A stretch of DNA of 64,000 nucleotides from Pseudomonas sp. CCI4.2. GTDB lineage: Bacteria; Pseudomonadota; Gammaproteobacteria; Pseudomonadales; Pseudomonadaceae. The stretch is taken from the NCBI RefSeq assembly GCF_034350045.1, contig NZ_CP133781.1:1123001-1187000 (forward strand), read 5' to 3'. This document shows, in pieces, positions 55,123 through 63,720 of this stretch. A program made the translations under genes and the position numbers. Below the pieces are notes generated by a model. The model worked only from the letters and a program-made list of their open reading frames with translations. It made no database searches and had not been told where the DNA came from. Position 1 is the stretch's first letter, and each line of letters opens with the position of its first letter.

Positions 55123-55795
55123 AGTGCTCCCACTCCACGCCACCGCGCCTGCAACGCCGCGCTGTCGCCGAGCAAACACATACTGTTTGATCGGAGCGCT
55201 ATTGCTGATTGCTATGCCGGCCATCGCCGACGTTTATACCTACGTCGACGCTCAGGGAAACCGTGTATTTACGGACCAACCCCACAGCGGCGCTCATCGC
55301 GTTGCGATTCCTCCCAGCAACAACATGACTGGCACCTCTGCGCCCCGATCAGCCGCAAAAGCCAAATCTGCAGTCGTAAAACCCGGCCCGCTGTTCCATT
55401 ACCAGTTACTACGGATTCTGGTGCCCGAACCCGAAGCGACGATTCGCAATATCGCCGGTGAGTTGATTGTCACTGTCAATAATGACCCTGAGTTGCAAAC
55501 GGGGCACATGTACCGCCTGTTCCTGGATGGCAAACCCTTTGGCGAAGCGGGTCGCAGCCCGGTATTTCCCCTGAGCAACATTGATCGTGGCACTCATTCA
55601 TTGGCTGTCGAGATTCTCGATGAAACCGGGCGTATGCTCGAACGTACACCAAGCCAGGAATTTCAGATGCTGCGCATCAGCCTCGCGCAAAAACGCCAGG
55701 CACAGCCCTGCACAACGGACGACTACGGGGTTAGACCCGAGTGCCCGATCGCGGACAAGCCCCCAGAAAAGAGCAGCTTCCTGCCGTTCTTATGA
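55106..55795 (+). CDS. DUF4124 periplasmic protein, second, with an unusual N-terminus
   Basis: 229 aa if started at the ATG at 55106, which overlaps the previous gene by 17 bases. Signal-like helix LIGALLLIAMPAIADVYTYV (about 28-47) and the DUF4124 motif YTYVDAQGNRVFTDQPHSG follow an odd 27-residue N-terminal extension encoded partly by a repeat block (55151-55179). A TTG at 55187 just before the hydrophobic core would give a normal signal peptide but has no clear ribosome site. The C-terminal part ends with a cysteine pair (PCTTDDYGVRPECP). Confidence 0.75.
   Translation: MLGNPEVLPLHATAPATPRCRRANTYCLIGALLLIAMPAIADVYTYVDAQGNRVFTDQPHSGAHRVAIPPSNNMTGTSAPRSAAKAKSAVVKPGPLFHYQLLRILVPEPEATIRNIAGELIVTVNNDPELQTGHMYRLFLDGKPFGEAGRSPVFPLSNIDRGTHSLAVEILDETGRMLERTPSQEFQMLRISLAQKRQAQPCTTDDYGVRPECPIADKPPEKSSFLPFL
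55151..55179. repeat. CGCGCAGCAAAC-type repeat block inside a coding start
   Basis: GCAACGCCGCGCTGTCGCCG then AGCAAACAC matches the reverse complement of 62391-62415 and nearby bases at 26 of 29 positions, and the related blocks at 5675, 15296 and 39715. All other copies are intergenic. Here it falls between the overlapping start codon and the signal-peptide core of the second DUF4124 gene. Confidence 0.7.
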
Positions 55796-56077
55796 GCGTC
55801 AAAACTGGCGACGCTCCGTATTGGTGCAATACTTCCCGTACCGACTAGCCTCGTTACCCATTTTGGTTCGGAAATAGTCCCAAACTGTTCAGTCGAAGGA
55901 CCCGCTGTCCGAAAAAAGCTCGATTTTACGGATTAAACGCTTCTTTTCGGAGCCTTGGTTTGGTTTTTGCAACTTCCAGTGAACTAAGCACCGTATCAGC
56001 AGGTTGCCCGATGATGGCGAGGCTTGAACACGGCCCGCCGCAGGCTGCAATGTGCCAAAAGAGGTCAACGAGGATTT
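55796..56077. other. Spacer upstream of ntrB
   Basis: 282 bases. CGAAAAAAGCTCGATTTTAC and a downstream CTTCTTTTCGG are seen, but no reliable promoter. No sigma-54 pattern (TGGCAC-N5-TTGC) could be found, so nitrogen control of ntrBC is not shown by this spacer. Confidence 0.4.
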
Positions 56078-57163
56078 ATGACTATCAGTGATGCGCTGCA
56101 CCGGCTGTTACTCGACAACCTGACCACTGCCACTATTCTGCTCAACGCCGACTTGCGGCTTGAGTACATGAATCCCGCAGCCGAAATGCTGCTGGCGATC
56201 AGCGGTCAGCGCAGCCACGGACAATTTATCAGCGAGCTGTTCACCGAGTCAGTCGAAGCGCTGAACGCTCTGCGTCAGGCTGTCGAACAGGCCCACCCGT
56301 TCACCAAGCGCGAAGCGATGTTGACGGCGCTGACCGGGCAAACACTGACCGTCGATTACGCTGTCACGCCTATTCTGAACCAAGGCGCAACCATGCTGCT
56401 GCTGGAGGTCCACCCGCGTGATCGCCTAATGCGCATCACCAAGGAAGAGGCCCAGTTGTCCAAGCAAGAAACCACCAAAATGTTGGTGCGTGGCTTGGCT
56501 CACGAAATTAAAAATCCCCTAGGAGGGATTCGCGGCGCCGCCCAATTGCTGGCACGTGAACTGCCCGAAGAGAGCCTCAAGGATTACACCAACGTCATCA
56601 TCGAAGAGGCCGACCGCCTGCGCAATCTGGTCGACCGCATGCTGGGCTCGAACAAGCTGCCATTACTGGCCATGACCAACGTGCATGAAGTGCTTGAGCG
56701 TGTGTGCAGCTTGGTGGACGCCGAAAGCCAAGGTTGCATCACCCTCGTACGTGATTACGACCCAAGCATTCCCGACGTGTTGATCGACCGTGAGCAAATG
56801 ATTCAGGCCGTGCTCAATATCGTTCGCAACGCGATGCAAGCAATCAGCGGCCAGAACGAACTGCGTCTGGGCCGTATCAGCTTGCGTACGCGAGCGCTGC
56901 GTCAGTTCACCATCGGCCATGTCCGCCATCGTCTGGTGACCAAGGTCGAAATTATCGATAACGGCCCTGGCATTCCAGCAGAACTGCAGGAAACCATTTT
57001 TTACCCAATGGTCAGCGGCCGCCCAGATGGCACGGGGCTTGGCCTCGCGATTACCCAGAACATTATTAGCCAGCACCAAGGACTGATTGAGTGTGACAGC
57101 CATCCTGGCCACACCACTTTCTCGATCTTCCTGCCGCTGGAACAAGGAGCAGCGTCGTCATGA
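56078..57163 (+). CDS. ntrB: Nitrogen regulation sensor histidine kinase NtrB
   Basis: 361 aa from the ATG at 56078 (GAGG upstream). An N-terminal PAS domain (about 10-110) precedes the H-box with H142 in LAHEIKNPLGGIRGAAQLL, the N-box VLNIVRNAMQAIS and G-boxes IDNGPGIP and DGTGLGLAI. It has no membrane segment, so it is cytosolic. It phosphorylates NtrC when nitrogen is short, in response to PII. It overlaps ntrC by four bases. Confidence 0.97.
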   Translation: MTISDALHRLLLDNLTTATILLNADLRLEYMNPAAEMLLAISGQRSHGQFISELFTESVEALNALRQAVEQAHPFTKREAMLTALTGQTLTVDYAVTPILNQGATMLLLEVHPRDRLMRITKEEAQLSKQETTKMLVRGLAHEIKNPLGGIRGAAQLLARELPEESLKDYTNVIIEEADRLRNLVDRMLGSNKLPLLAMTNVHEVLERVCSLVDAESQGCITLVRDYDPSIPDVLIDREQMIQAVLNIVRNAMQAISGQNELRLGRISLRTRALRQFTIGHVRHRLVTKVEIIDNGPGIPAELQETIFYPMVSGRPDGTGLGLAITQNIISQHQGLIECDSHPGHTTFSIFLPLEQGAASS

Positions 57164-58593
57164 GCCGTAGTGAAACTGTCTGGATCGTCGATGACGACCG
57201 TTCCATCCGTTGGGTTTTGGAAAAAGCGCTGCAACAAGAAGGCATGACTACCCAAAGCTTCGACAGCGCCGATGGCGTCATGAGCCGTCTGGCCCGTCAG
57301 CAACCCGACGTAATCATTTCCGATATCCGCATGCCGGGGGCCAGTGGCCTTGAGTTGCTGGCGCGAATTCGAGAACAGCACCCGCGTTTGCCGGTGATCA
57401 TCATGACCGCCCATTCAGACCTGGACAGCGCCGTGGCGTCGTATCAGGGCGGCGCGTTCGAATACCTGCCTAAGCCGTTTGACGTCGATGAGGCTGTGTC
57501 GCTGGTCAAGCGCGCCAATCAACACGCTCAAGAACAGCAAGGCATGGAAGTGGTACCCGCGCTAACCCGCACTCCGGAAATCATTGGCGAAGCGCCCGCG
57601 ATGCAGGAAGTGTTTCGCGCCATCGGTCGTTTAAGCCACTCCAACATTACCGTGTTGATCAACGGCGAGTCGGGTACCGGTAAAGAATTGGTTGCCCACG
57701 CATTGCACCGTCACAGCCCTCGCGCGTCGTCGCCGTTCATTGCGTTGAACATGGCGGCCATTCCCAAGGATTTGATGGAGTCCGAGCTGTTCGGCCACGA
57801 AAAAGGCGCGTTCACCGGTGCAGCGAACTTGCGGCGCGGCCGCTTCGAACAAGCGGACGGCGGCACACTGTTCCTTGATGAAATCGGCGACATGCCTGCT
57901 GACACTCAAACCCGTTTGCTACGGGTACTGGCAGACGGTGAGTTTTACCGCGTTGGCGGGCACACGCCGGTGAAGGTAGACGTACGAATCATCGCCGCGA
58001 CTCACCAAAATCTGGAAATTTTGGTGCAGGCCGGTAAATTCCGTGAGGATTTGTTCCACCGTTTGAACGTGATTCGGATTCACATCCCGCGGATGTCTGA
58101 TCGCCGCGAAGATATTCCAACGCTGGCCAAGCATTTTCTGGCCCGCGCTGCGCAGGAACTGGCGGTTGAGCCGAAACTGCTTAAAGCTGAAACCGAGGAA
58201 TATCTCAAGCACCTGCCATGGCCTGGCAACGTGCGTCAGCTGGAAAACACCTGCCGCTGGATCACCGTCATGGCGTCCGGGCGTGAAGTCCATGTCAGCG
58301 ACCTGCCGCCAGAGCTGTTGAGCCTGCCCCACGATGCCGCGCCTGTCACCAACTGGGAACACGCGCTGCGTCAATGGGCTGACCAAGCGCTGGCACGGGG
58401 TCAGTCGAGCCTGCTGGACAGTGCGGTGCCAACCTTTGAACGCATCATGATCGAAACCGCCCTCAAGCACACCGCCGGCCGCCGCCGGGATGCCGCTGTG
58501 TTATTGGGCTGGGGCCGCAATACCTTGACGCGCAAGATCAAGGAGTTGGGCATGAAGATCGATGGCGACGAAGACGACGGCGACGACGCCTAA
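57160..58593 (+). CDS. ntrC: Nitrogen regulation response regulator NtrC
   Basis: 477 aa. The receiver domain has acidic pocket VDDDR and phospho-acceptor D55 in IISDIRMPG. The AAA+ domain (about 140-370) has [14 protein letters not shown], the sigma-54 contact loop GAFTGA and [10 protein letters not shown]; the C-terminal Fis-type helix-turn-helix (about 435-470) ends with [20 protein letters not shown]. It activates sigma-54 promoters such as glnA. Confidence 0.98.
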   Translation: MSRSETVWIVDDDRSIRWVLEKALQQEGMTTQSFDSADGVMSRLARQQPDVIISDIRMPGASGLELLARIREQHPRLPVIIMTAHSDLDSAVASYQGGAFEYLPKPFDVDEAVSLVKRANQHAQEQQGMEVVPALTRTPEIIGEAPAMQEVFRAIGRLSHSNITVLINGESGTGKELVAHALHRHSPRASSPFIALNMAAIPKDLMESELFGHEKGAFTGAANLRRGRFEQADGGTLFLDEIGDMPADTQTRLLRVLADGEFYRVGGHTPVKVDVRIIAATHQNLEILVQAGKFREDLFHRLNVIRIHIPRMSDRREDIPTLAKHFLARAAQELAVEPKLLKAETEEYLKHLPWPGNVRQLENTCRWITVMASGREVHVSDLPPELLSLPHDAAPVTNWEHALRQWADQALARGQSSLLDSAVPTFERIMIETALKHTAGRRRDAAVLLGWGRNTLTRKIKELGMKIDGDEDDGDDA

Positions 58594-58595
58594 AC

Positions 58596-58611
58596 CTGTC
58601 ATTTCTGACAG
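58596..58611 (+). terminator. Small hairpin after ntrC
   Basis: CTGTCA at 58596-58601 and TGACAG at 58606-58611 form a 6-bp stem around TTTC. It lies directly after the ntrC stop and lacks a T-run, so termination is uncertain. Confidence 0.35.
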
Positions 58612-58636
58612 TTTACGCAGCGTCTTAAAAGTGATT

Positions 58637-58679
58637 AGCTCCTTATCTGACCTCAACATTCGAGGTCAGACAAGGAGCT
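58637..58679 (+). promoter_or_regulatory. Long hairpin sequestering the Shine-Dalgarno of the amidase
   Basis: AGCTCCTTATCTGACCTC (58637-58654) and GAGGTCAGACAAGGAGCT (58662-58679) pair at 17 of 18 positions around AACATTC. The 3' arm contains AAGGAG (58672-58677), spaced nine bases from the amidase ATG at 58687. In RNA the ribosome site would be buried. No T-run follows. It may regulate translation, as a thermometer or protein site, or block read-through from ntrC. Confidence 0.65.
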
Positions 58680-58686
58680 GGCTGCT

Positions 58687-59813
58687 ATGGATACAGCACT
58701 AAACACCCGTCTGCTCGCGGCCCTGCCGCCTCGGTCTTCAATCCCCCTGCGTGATCGAATCGTCGATTACGAAATCGTCGAAATGGCTGTGCTGTTTCGC
58801 AGTAAGGAACTGACGTCCTACGACATTACAGTCGCTTACTTGCAACGAATCGATCAGTTCAACGGCCCTTTTGAAACCTACGATGCAAACGGCGGTTACA
58901 ACGCATTTGTGCGTATTGATCGACTGGAAGCACTGACGCAAGCACGCGACGCCGATCTCTGGTTACAAAACCCCAACGACGACCGCGGTCTCGCACCACC
59001 GCTGTGTGGTATTCCAATGGGGTGAAAGACTCGATTGGTATAAAGGGCCGGGAAAGTAAAAATGGCACCCAGGCCCATCTTGGAGCGACCGTCAAAGAGT
59101 TCCCTGGACTTAACATTGGAACACCCGAATGCCCTTTCTCCAATACGGAGATCTTGGGAGAGGTCGTCGACGATCAGGGCAATGTAAATCCAATCACGCC
59201 GCTAACAGCGGTCACCTATAGCAACTCAGTGGAGACGGAATACTGGCGAGCGGTCGCCGAGTTCGCGGCAGGGAGTCTTCCCGATCATCAAACTGAACTG
59301 CTGGGGATGTATTGGCAAAACACAGGCATTGGGGCCCAGAGAGTGACCGTCGGGATGCGTACCGAGGGTGAGCGGCGCAGGCGTGAGGAGCAAATGCTTT
59401 ATCAAAAAGCGCTAGACGAAGCCGGTGTGGACTTTATGTTAGTCATGCCACTGGGCGCGCACGTTGGCCGCCGATTCGACGACAAACTCGACTCGATTCT
59501 TGTCAGACGGTTACAGATTGACGCACCTAATCTCCATGGCTGGCCAATGCTGAGTTTCCCTATTGGCTATGGTCAAACTGGGCTGTCGAGGCAATTACCC
59601 ATCAACGCTGCGTTCTGGGGCCCTCGATTTAGCGAAGCGCTGATTATCCAGGCAGCCATCGATTATCAAGACCGGTTTTCCGGCTACCACACCGTTGCGC
59701 CGCCCGACCCTCCAATGCCCGACCCAAGGCGCCCAGCGAATATTCCGCGAGTACGTCCCGTCACGCCACAAACCTCAACAGACCCGGTTGTCAGACAGGG
59801 GATTTCACGATGA
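58687..59813 (+). pseudogene. Amidase-signature family gene, frameshifted and internally deleted
   Basis: The first frame (58687-59025) encodes an amidase N-terminus: DYEIVEMAVLFRSKELTSYD, then QRIDQFNGPFETYDANGGYN, ending GIPMG and a TGA. The GIPxGxKD continuation (GVKDSIGIKGRESKNGTQA) is in the frame running to 59813, so one base is missing in the G-run at 59019-59022. The later frame ends with an amidase C-terminus (NLHGWPMLSFPIGYG), but the central Gly-Gly-Ser-Ser catalytic segment is absent. Total coding is about 375 residues, against about 500 or more in full amidases. Two lesions make it non-functional as read. Confidence 0.82.
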
Positions 59814-60007
59814 GCCTGATCAACAGCACACCCTTTTTTACCGTAAAGTGGGCGCCAGCTATCAGTCCCGGCCTGCTGCCAGCCGACCCAAGACTAGAGA
59901 ACGAAAAATTCATGACCGTCGGCTGGCAAGCGAAGCTGGGAGCAGTTTTCTACCCGTTCCAACATAAGGTGCCCGTTAACCCAGCTAAGCCGCTCGCCGA
60001 CTCCTAG
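59810..60007 (+). CDS. Small hypothetical protein coupled to the amidase remnant
   Basis: 65 aa; its ATG overlaps the amidase TGA by four bases. The sequence (INSTPFFTVKWAPAISPGLL and later AKLGAVFYPFQHK) has no motif I recognise and no signal peptide. It ends one base before the convergent aldo-keto reductase stop. It may be a genuine small partner of the former amidase or another remnant; expression is unknown. Confidence 0.45.
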   Translation: MSLINSTPFFTVKWAPAISPGLLPADPRLENEKFMTVGWQAKLGAVFYPFQHKVPVNPAKPLADS

Positions 60008-60008
60008 G

Positions 60009-61046
60009 TCACTGATCAGTCGACGGCTTTTCCCACAGGTTAATCCCGCCTTCCACCGCAAAGCTGTCGATTTCGGCCAGCTCTTCGGAGGTGAAGTCCA
60101 GGTTCTTCAATGCGCCGACGTTTTCAACGATCTGCTCCGGACGGCTCGCACCAATCAGCGCCGAGGTAATACGCGGGTCACGCAGGGTCCAGGCCAATGC
60201 CAGTTGCGCGAGGCTTTGGCCGCGGCGCTTGGCGATTTCATTCAGCGCGCGGACGTGAGCAATGTTGCTCTCGGACAAGTGCGAAGCCTGCAACGAACCC
60301 CCACCCGGCTTGTTCACCCGCGCATCCTTGGGAATGCCATTAAGGTATTTGTCAGTCAGCAAACCTTGAGCCAGCGGGGTGAAGGCAATTACGCCCGCGC
60401 CGAGGTCATCGGTGGCGTCCAACAGGTCGCGTTCAACCCAACGGTTGAGCAAGTTGTACGCAGGTTGATGAATCAACAACGGCACTTTCCACTCTTTGAG
60501 CAACGCCGCCATTTCCCGGGTTTTTGCACCCGAATAGGACGAGATCCCGATATAGAGCGCTTTGCCCTGCTGTACGGCAGTAGCTAACGCGCTGGCGGTT
60601 TCTTCCAGCGGGGTCAGTGGGTCGAAGCGGTGCGAATAAAAGATATCCACGTAGTCCAGCCCCATGCGCTGCAAGCTCTGGTCAAGGCTGGCAAGCACGT
60701 ATTTGCGCGAGCCGCCGCCTTGGCCATAAGGGCCTGGCCACATGTCCCAGCCGGCTTTGCTGGAGATGATCAACTCGTCGCGGTAGTGCTTGAAATCTTC
60801 GCGCAGCAAGCGGCCGAAGTTGATTTCGGCGCTGCCATATGGAGGGCCGTAATTGTTGGCCAGGTCGAAGTGGTTGATACCCAGATCGAACGCCGTGCGC
60901 AGCAATGCGCGCTGGGTATCCATCGGCGTGCTGTCGCCAAAGTTGTGCCACAGCCCCAAAGACAAAGCAGGCAGAACCAACCCACTACGGCCGACGCGGC
61001 GGTACGGAATGGCTTCATAACGGTTTTCGGCAGCGATATAAGTCAT
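60009..61046 (-). CDS. yghZ: Aldo-keto reductase, YghZ / L-glyceraldehyde 3-phosphate reductase type
   Basis: 345 aa from the ATG at 61046. It matches YghZ over its length: LSLGLWHNFGDSTPMDTQRA, FDLANNYGPPYGSAEINFG (catalytic Asp/Tyr), IISSKAGWDMWPGPYGQGG, YSHRFDPLTPLEETASALA and IGASRPEQIVENVGALKNL near the NADPH-binding C-terminus. E. coli YghZ reduces L-glyceraldehyde 3-phosphate and methylglyoxal. An upstream in-frame extension lacks similarity. Confidence 0.93.
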   Translation of the reverse strand: MTYIAAENRYEAIPYRRVGRSGLVLPALSLGLWHNFGDSTPMDTQRALLRTAFDLGINHFDLANNYGPPYGSAEINFGRLLREDFKHYRDELIISSKAGWDMWPGPYGQGGGSRKYVLASLDQSLQRMGLDYVDIFYSHRFDPLTPLEETASALATAVQQGKALYIGISSYSGAKTREMAALLKEWKVPLLIHQPAYNLLNRWVERDLLDATDDLGAGVIAFTPLAQGLLTDKYLNGIPKDARVNKPGGGSLQASHLSESNIAHVRALNEIAKRRGQSLAQLALAWTLRDPRITSALIGASRPEQIVENVGALKNLDFTSEELAEIDSFAVEGGINLWEKPSTDQ

Positions 61047-61146
61047 CGAATCCTCTCTCGTAGGTGTATGGGGTTGCGACTCCTTAATCGGAGACACAGT
61101 TCCCCCTTTTTTTATTATCCGAGCGCTTTGATCGAACATTCAGAGC

Positions 61147-61175
61147 CTGTAGAGCCAACGTGTTGGCCCCTACAG
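61147..61175. repeat. Single REP palindrome between yghZ and epsC
   Basis: TGTAGAGCCAACGTGTTGGC then CCCTACAG matches the common REP class. It lies just downstream of the minus-strand epsC stop and upstream of yghZ. Confidence 0.78.
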
Positions 61176-61185
61176 GGGAAGGGCG

Positions 61186-62142
61186 TTACTTCAAGCAATC
61201 ATCCTTCTGTAGCAAGTTCGCCTGAGACACGTTGCAGCCGGGTGGCACGCTGCGGGTCAGCCAGACGTTGCCGCCGACGGTGGAGCCTTTGCCGATGGTG
61301 ATGCGCCCCAAAATCGTGGCGCCGGCATAGATCACCACGTCGTCTTCGACAATCGGGTGACGCGCATGGCCTTTCTGCAGCTGGCCATCTTCATCTGCCG
61401 GGAAGCGTTTCGCACCCAGGGTTACGGCTTGGTAGATGCGAACCCGCTCGCCAATGATCGCAGTTTCGCCGATGACCACACCTGTTCCGTGATCGATAAA
61501 GAAACTGCCACCGATCTGCGCACCCGGATGAATATCGATACCGGTGGCCGAGTGCGCAATTTCGGAACTGATCCGCGCCAACAACGGCAACCCGGCGCGG
61601 TACAGGTGATGGGCCAAACGGTGATGAATGACCGCAAGAATGCCCGGATAGCACAGCAGCACTTCATCGACACTGCGCGCAGCCGGGTCGCCGTGGTAAG
61701 CGGCCAAGACGTCGGTGTCGAGGAGGATGCGCATGGCTGGAAGCGCGGCAGCGAAGGCTTGAATCAGTTGGGTCGCATGATGTTCAACGGCACTGACGTC
61801 TTCGCCCCGCTGGCGCGCGACATAACGCAGCTCCAGGCGGGCCTGAGCCAGCAACGCATTAAGGGCGACGTCGAGGGTATGACCGACGTAGAAGTCTTCA
61901 CTCTCCTCACGTAAGTCCACTGGACCTAAGCGCATCGGAAACAATGCGCCGCACAGCGCTTCAAGAATGTCGCGCATGGCGGCTCGGGACGGCAACTCGC
62001 GACCGCCCAGTTCGCCACTGACCCGGCCATTGCGCTGGCGCCAGTCGTCCCGCGCCTCACGTAATTGACTAACGATTTGCTGCAACTGCCAGTTACCGGC
62101 GCGGTTGTCGGCGGGTGCGTCTGAAATATCGCTCACGCTCAT
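61186..62142 (-). CDS. epsC: Serine O-acetyltransferase EpsC-like
   Basis: 318 aa from the ATG at 62142. The Shine-Dalgarno AAGGAG is only about two bases before that ATG, so the GTG at 62136 (spacing eight) may be the true start. The C-terminal left-handed beta-helix with hexapeptide repeats (IDIHPGAQIGGSFFIDHGTG, VVIGETAIIGERVRIYQAVT) is clear, and the CysE-type HR-rich active region (LAHHLYRAGLPLLARI) is present. It makes O-acetylserine for cysteine synthesis. Divergent from dcyD. Confidence 0.88.
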   Translation of the reverse strand: MSVSDISDAPADNRAGNWQLQQIVSQLREARDDWRQRNGRVSGELGGRELPSRAAMRDILEALCGALFPMRLGPVDLREESEDFYVGHTLDVALNALLAQARLELRYVARQRGEDVSAVEHHATQLIQAFAAALPAMRILLDTDVLAAYHGDPAARSVDEVLLCYPGILAVIHHRLAHHLYRAGLPLLARISSEIAHSATGIDIHPGAQIGGSFFIDHGTGVVIGETAIIGERVRIYQAVTLGAKRFPADEDGQLQKGHARHPIVEDDVVIYAGATILGRITIGKGSTVGGNVWLTRSVPPGCNVSQANLLQKDDCLK

Positions 62143-62299
62143 CACTCCTTTTTAGGCTTAAAGCCAGGATGGGCTAACTTTACGGCAAACTTTAGACACG
62201 AAAAAATAACAATTTCTACCGGACGCTCTATTTATAGGTACGACAACCCGGCGTCGAAGAGGCGACGGAATCTCGATTCAACTGTAAACACGCGTTTGT

Positions 62300-62379
62300 C
62301 TGTAGGAGCCAACTTGTTGGCGAAGGGCATTACGCGGTGATCCAGGTAAGCCGTTTCGCGAACAAGTTCGCTCCTACAG
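62300..62379. repeat. REPIN upstream of dcyD
   Basis: CTGTAGGAGCCAACTTGTTG then GCGAAG opens and TTTCGCGAACAAGTTCGCTC then CTACAG closes the element, with about 27 bases between. The right head has diverged from TTGGC to TTCGC, so it belongs to a second sequence type of the same class. Confidence 0.88.
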
Positions 62380-62386
62380 TAGCCCC

Positions 62387-62424
62387 GTGTTTGCTGCGCG
62401 ACAGCGCGGCGTTGGAGGATGCGG
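62387..62424. repeat. CGCGCAGCAAAC-type repeat block, reversed
   Basis: GTGTTTGCTGCGCGACAGCG then CGGCGTTGGAGGATGCGG is the reverse complement of the blocks at 15296, 39715 and 55151. It is adjacent to the REPIN, as in composite repeats 1 and 3 where REP ends and this block occur together. Confidence 0.75.
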
Positions 62425-62510
62425 CATCTCAGGCATACACAAATGTTTGCGGCCACCCGGGGTGACTGCCTATAGTCCATCGACTTACTTCGTCGGCCAT
62501 CCAAACCACC

Positions 62511-63512
62511 ATGATCAAACAACAGCTCGCTCGTTTTAATCGTCTTGAATTACTGGGCGCACCCACCGCGCTGGAAAAGCTTGCGCGTTTATCCTCATGG
62601 GTGGGCCGGGACGTTTACATAAAGCGTGACGACACGACAACCCTGGCGTTGGGCGGCAACAAGGTGCGCAAGCTTGAATACTTGGCAGCCGATGCGCTGG
62701 CACAAGGCGCGGACACCTTGATCACTGCTGGCGGTCTGCAATCCAACCATGCGCGACAAACCGCTGCCCTGGCTGCACACCTGGGTCTTGGGTGTGTGGT
62801 GTTGCTGGAAAATCCCTTGGCCACCAACGACCCCAACTACCTCGGCAATGGCAATCGGCTGCTGCTTAGCCTGTTCGATGCCAAGGTCGAGCGGGTGGAT
62901 AACCTGGACAACGCCGACGACCAGTTGTATGCCCTTGCGGCACGCCTGCGGGCCAGCGGTAAAAAACCGTACAGCATCCCTATTGGTGGATCCAACGCGT
63001 TGGGCGCTTTGGGTTATGTGCGGGCAGGGTTGGAACTGGCCGATCAAATTAAAGACACCGGCCTGACGTTCTCGGCCGTGGTACTCGCCTCGGGCAGTGC
63101 CGGCACTCACAGTGGCTTGGCATTGGGACTCAGCGAGACGCTGCCCAATCTGCCGGTGATCGGCGTCACCGTTTCCCGCAGCGACGACGCACAACGGCCG
63201 AAAGTCCAAGGCTTGGCTGAGCGCACCGCCGAACTGCTGGGCATCGATCTGCCAAGCAGCTTCAAGGTTGAGTTGTGGGACGAATATTTTGCCCCCGGCT
63301 ACGGCGCGCCGAATGCGGGAACACTGGCTGCCATCAAATTAGTCGCCAGTCAGGAAGGCCTGTTGCTCGATCCGGTGTACACCGGCAAAGCCATGGCGGG
63401 CCTGCTTGACGGTGTCGGCCGCCAGCGTTTGGATGAGGGTCCGATCATCTTCCTGCACACCGGTGGCGCGCCTGCGCTGTTCGCGTACCCAGACGTATTT
63501 TCCGATCAGTAA
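62511..63512 (+). CDS. dcyD: D-cysteine desulfhydrase
   Basis: 333 aa, fold-type II PLP enzyme of the ACC deaminase family. The PLP lysine is K51 in [32 protein letters not shown] and [16 protein letters not shown] are family motifs, and [18 protein letters not shown] ends it. It converts D-cysteine to pyruvate, H2S and ammonia. A cystine-binding ABC protein gene follows, the same company as E. coli dcyD, tcyJ (fliY) and tcyL. Confidence 0.93.
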   Translation: MIKQQLARFNRLELLGAPTALEKLARLSSWVGRDVYIKRDDTTTLALGGNKVRKLEYLAADALAQGADTLITAGGLQSNHARQTAALAAHLGLGCVVLLENPLATNDPNYLGNGNRLLLSLFDAKVERVDNLDNADDQLYALAARLRASGKKPYSIPIGGSNALGALGYVRAGLELADQIKDTGLTFSAVVLASGSAGTHSGLALGLSETLPNLPVIGVTVSRSDDAQRPKVQGLAERTAELLGIDLPSSFKVELWDEYFAPGYGAPNAGTLAAIKLVASQEGLLLDPVYTGKAMAGLLDGVGRQRLDEGPIIFLHTGGAPALFAYPDVFSDQ

Positions 63513-63720
63513 CACAGACCTCTCTTTTATTCGATTTAGAAATATATAAAGTAATTTTTAGTATTTAAACTGATATGACGACTGCCTTATAGTCGCGTTC
63601 GCGTTAGGGATCACGGATGGAATAAGGCCGCGTGAAATCGCAGGATAACGTTTCACAGTCACAGTACTTTTGTCGGGCCTGATTTTTGCCTGACATTCAA
63701 AACACAATAAGGGGCTCTTC
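63513..63720. other. AT-rich spacer before the cystine-binding protein gene
   Basis: 208 bases, clearly AT-rich between 63528 and 63590 (TATATAAAGTAATTTTTAGT region), unlike most of the window. It suggests a separate promoter for the transporter, perhaps under CysB, but no clear site pair was placed. Confidence 0.45.

Larger units (their letters stand above)
62143..62510. other. Divergent spacer between epsC and dcyD
   Basis: 368 bases. From the epsC side: an AT-rich stretch (about 62180-62235) fitting a CysB-type control region by composition only, a REPIN at 62300-62379 and a CGCGCAGCAAAC-type block (reverse orientation) at 62387-62424. No gene is seen, and specific CysB sites could not be placed. 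Confidence 0.55.

Noticed and set aside
58594..58686. Possible NrsZ-type nitrogen-regulated sRNA after ntrC
   Set aside because: In P. aeruginosa an sRNA follows ntrC, but this 93-base gap shows only two hairpins and no sigma-54 promoter pattern.
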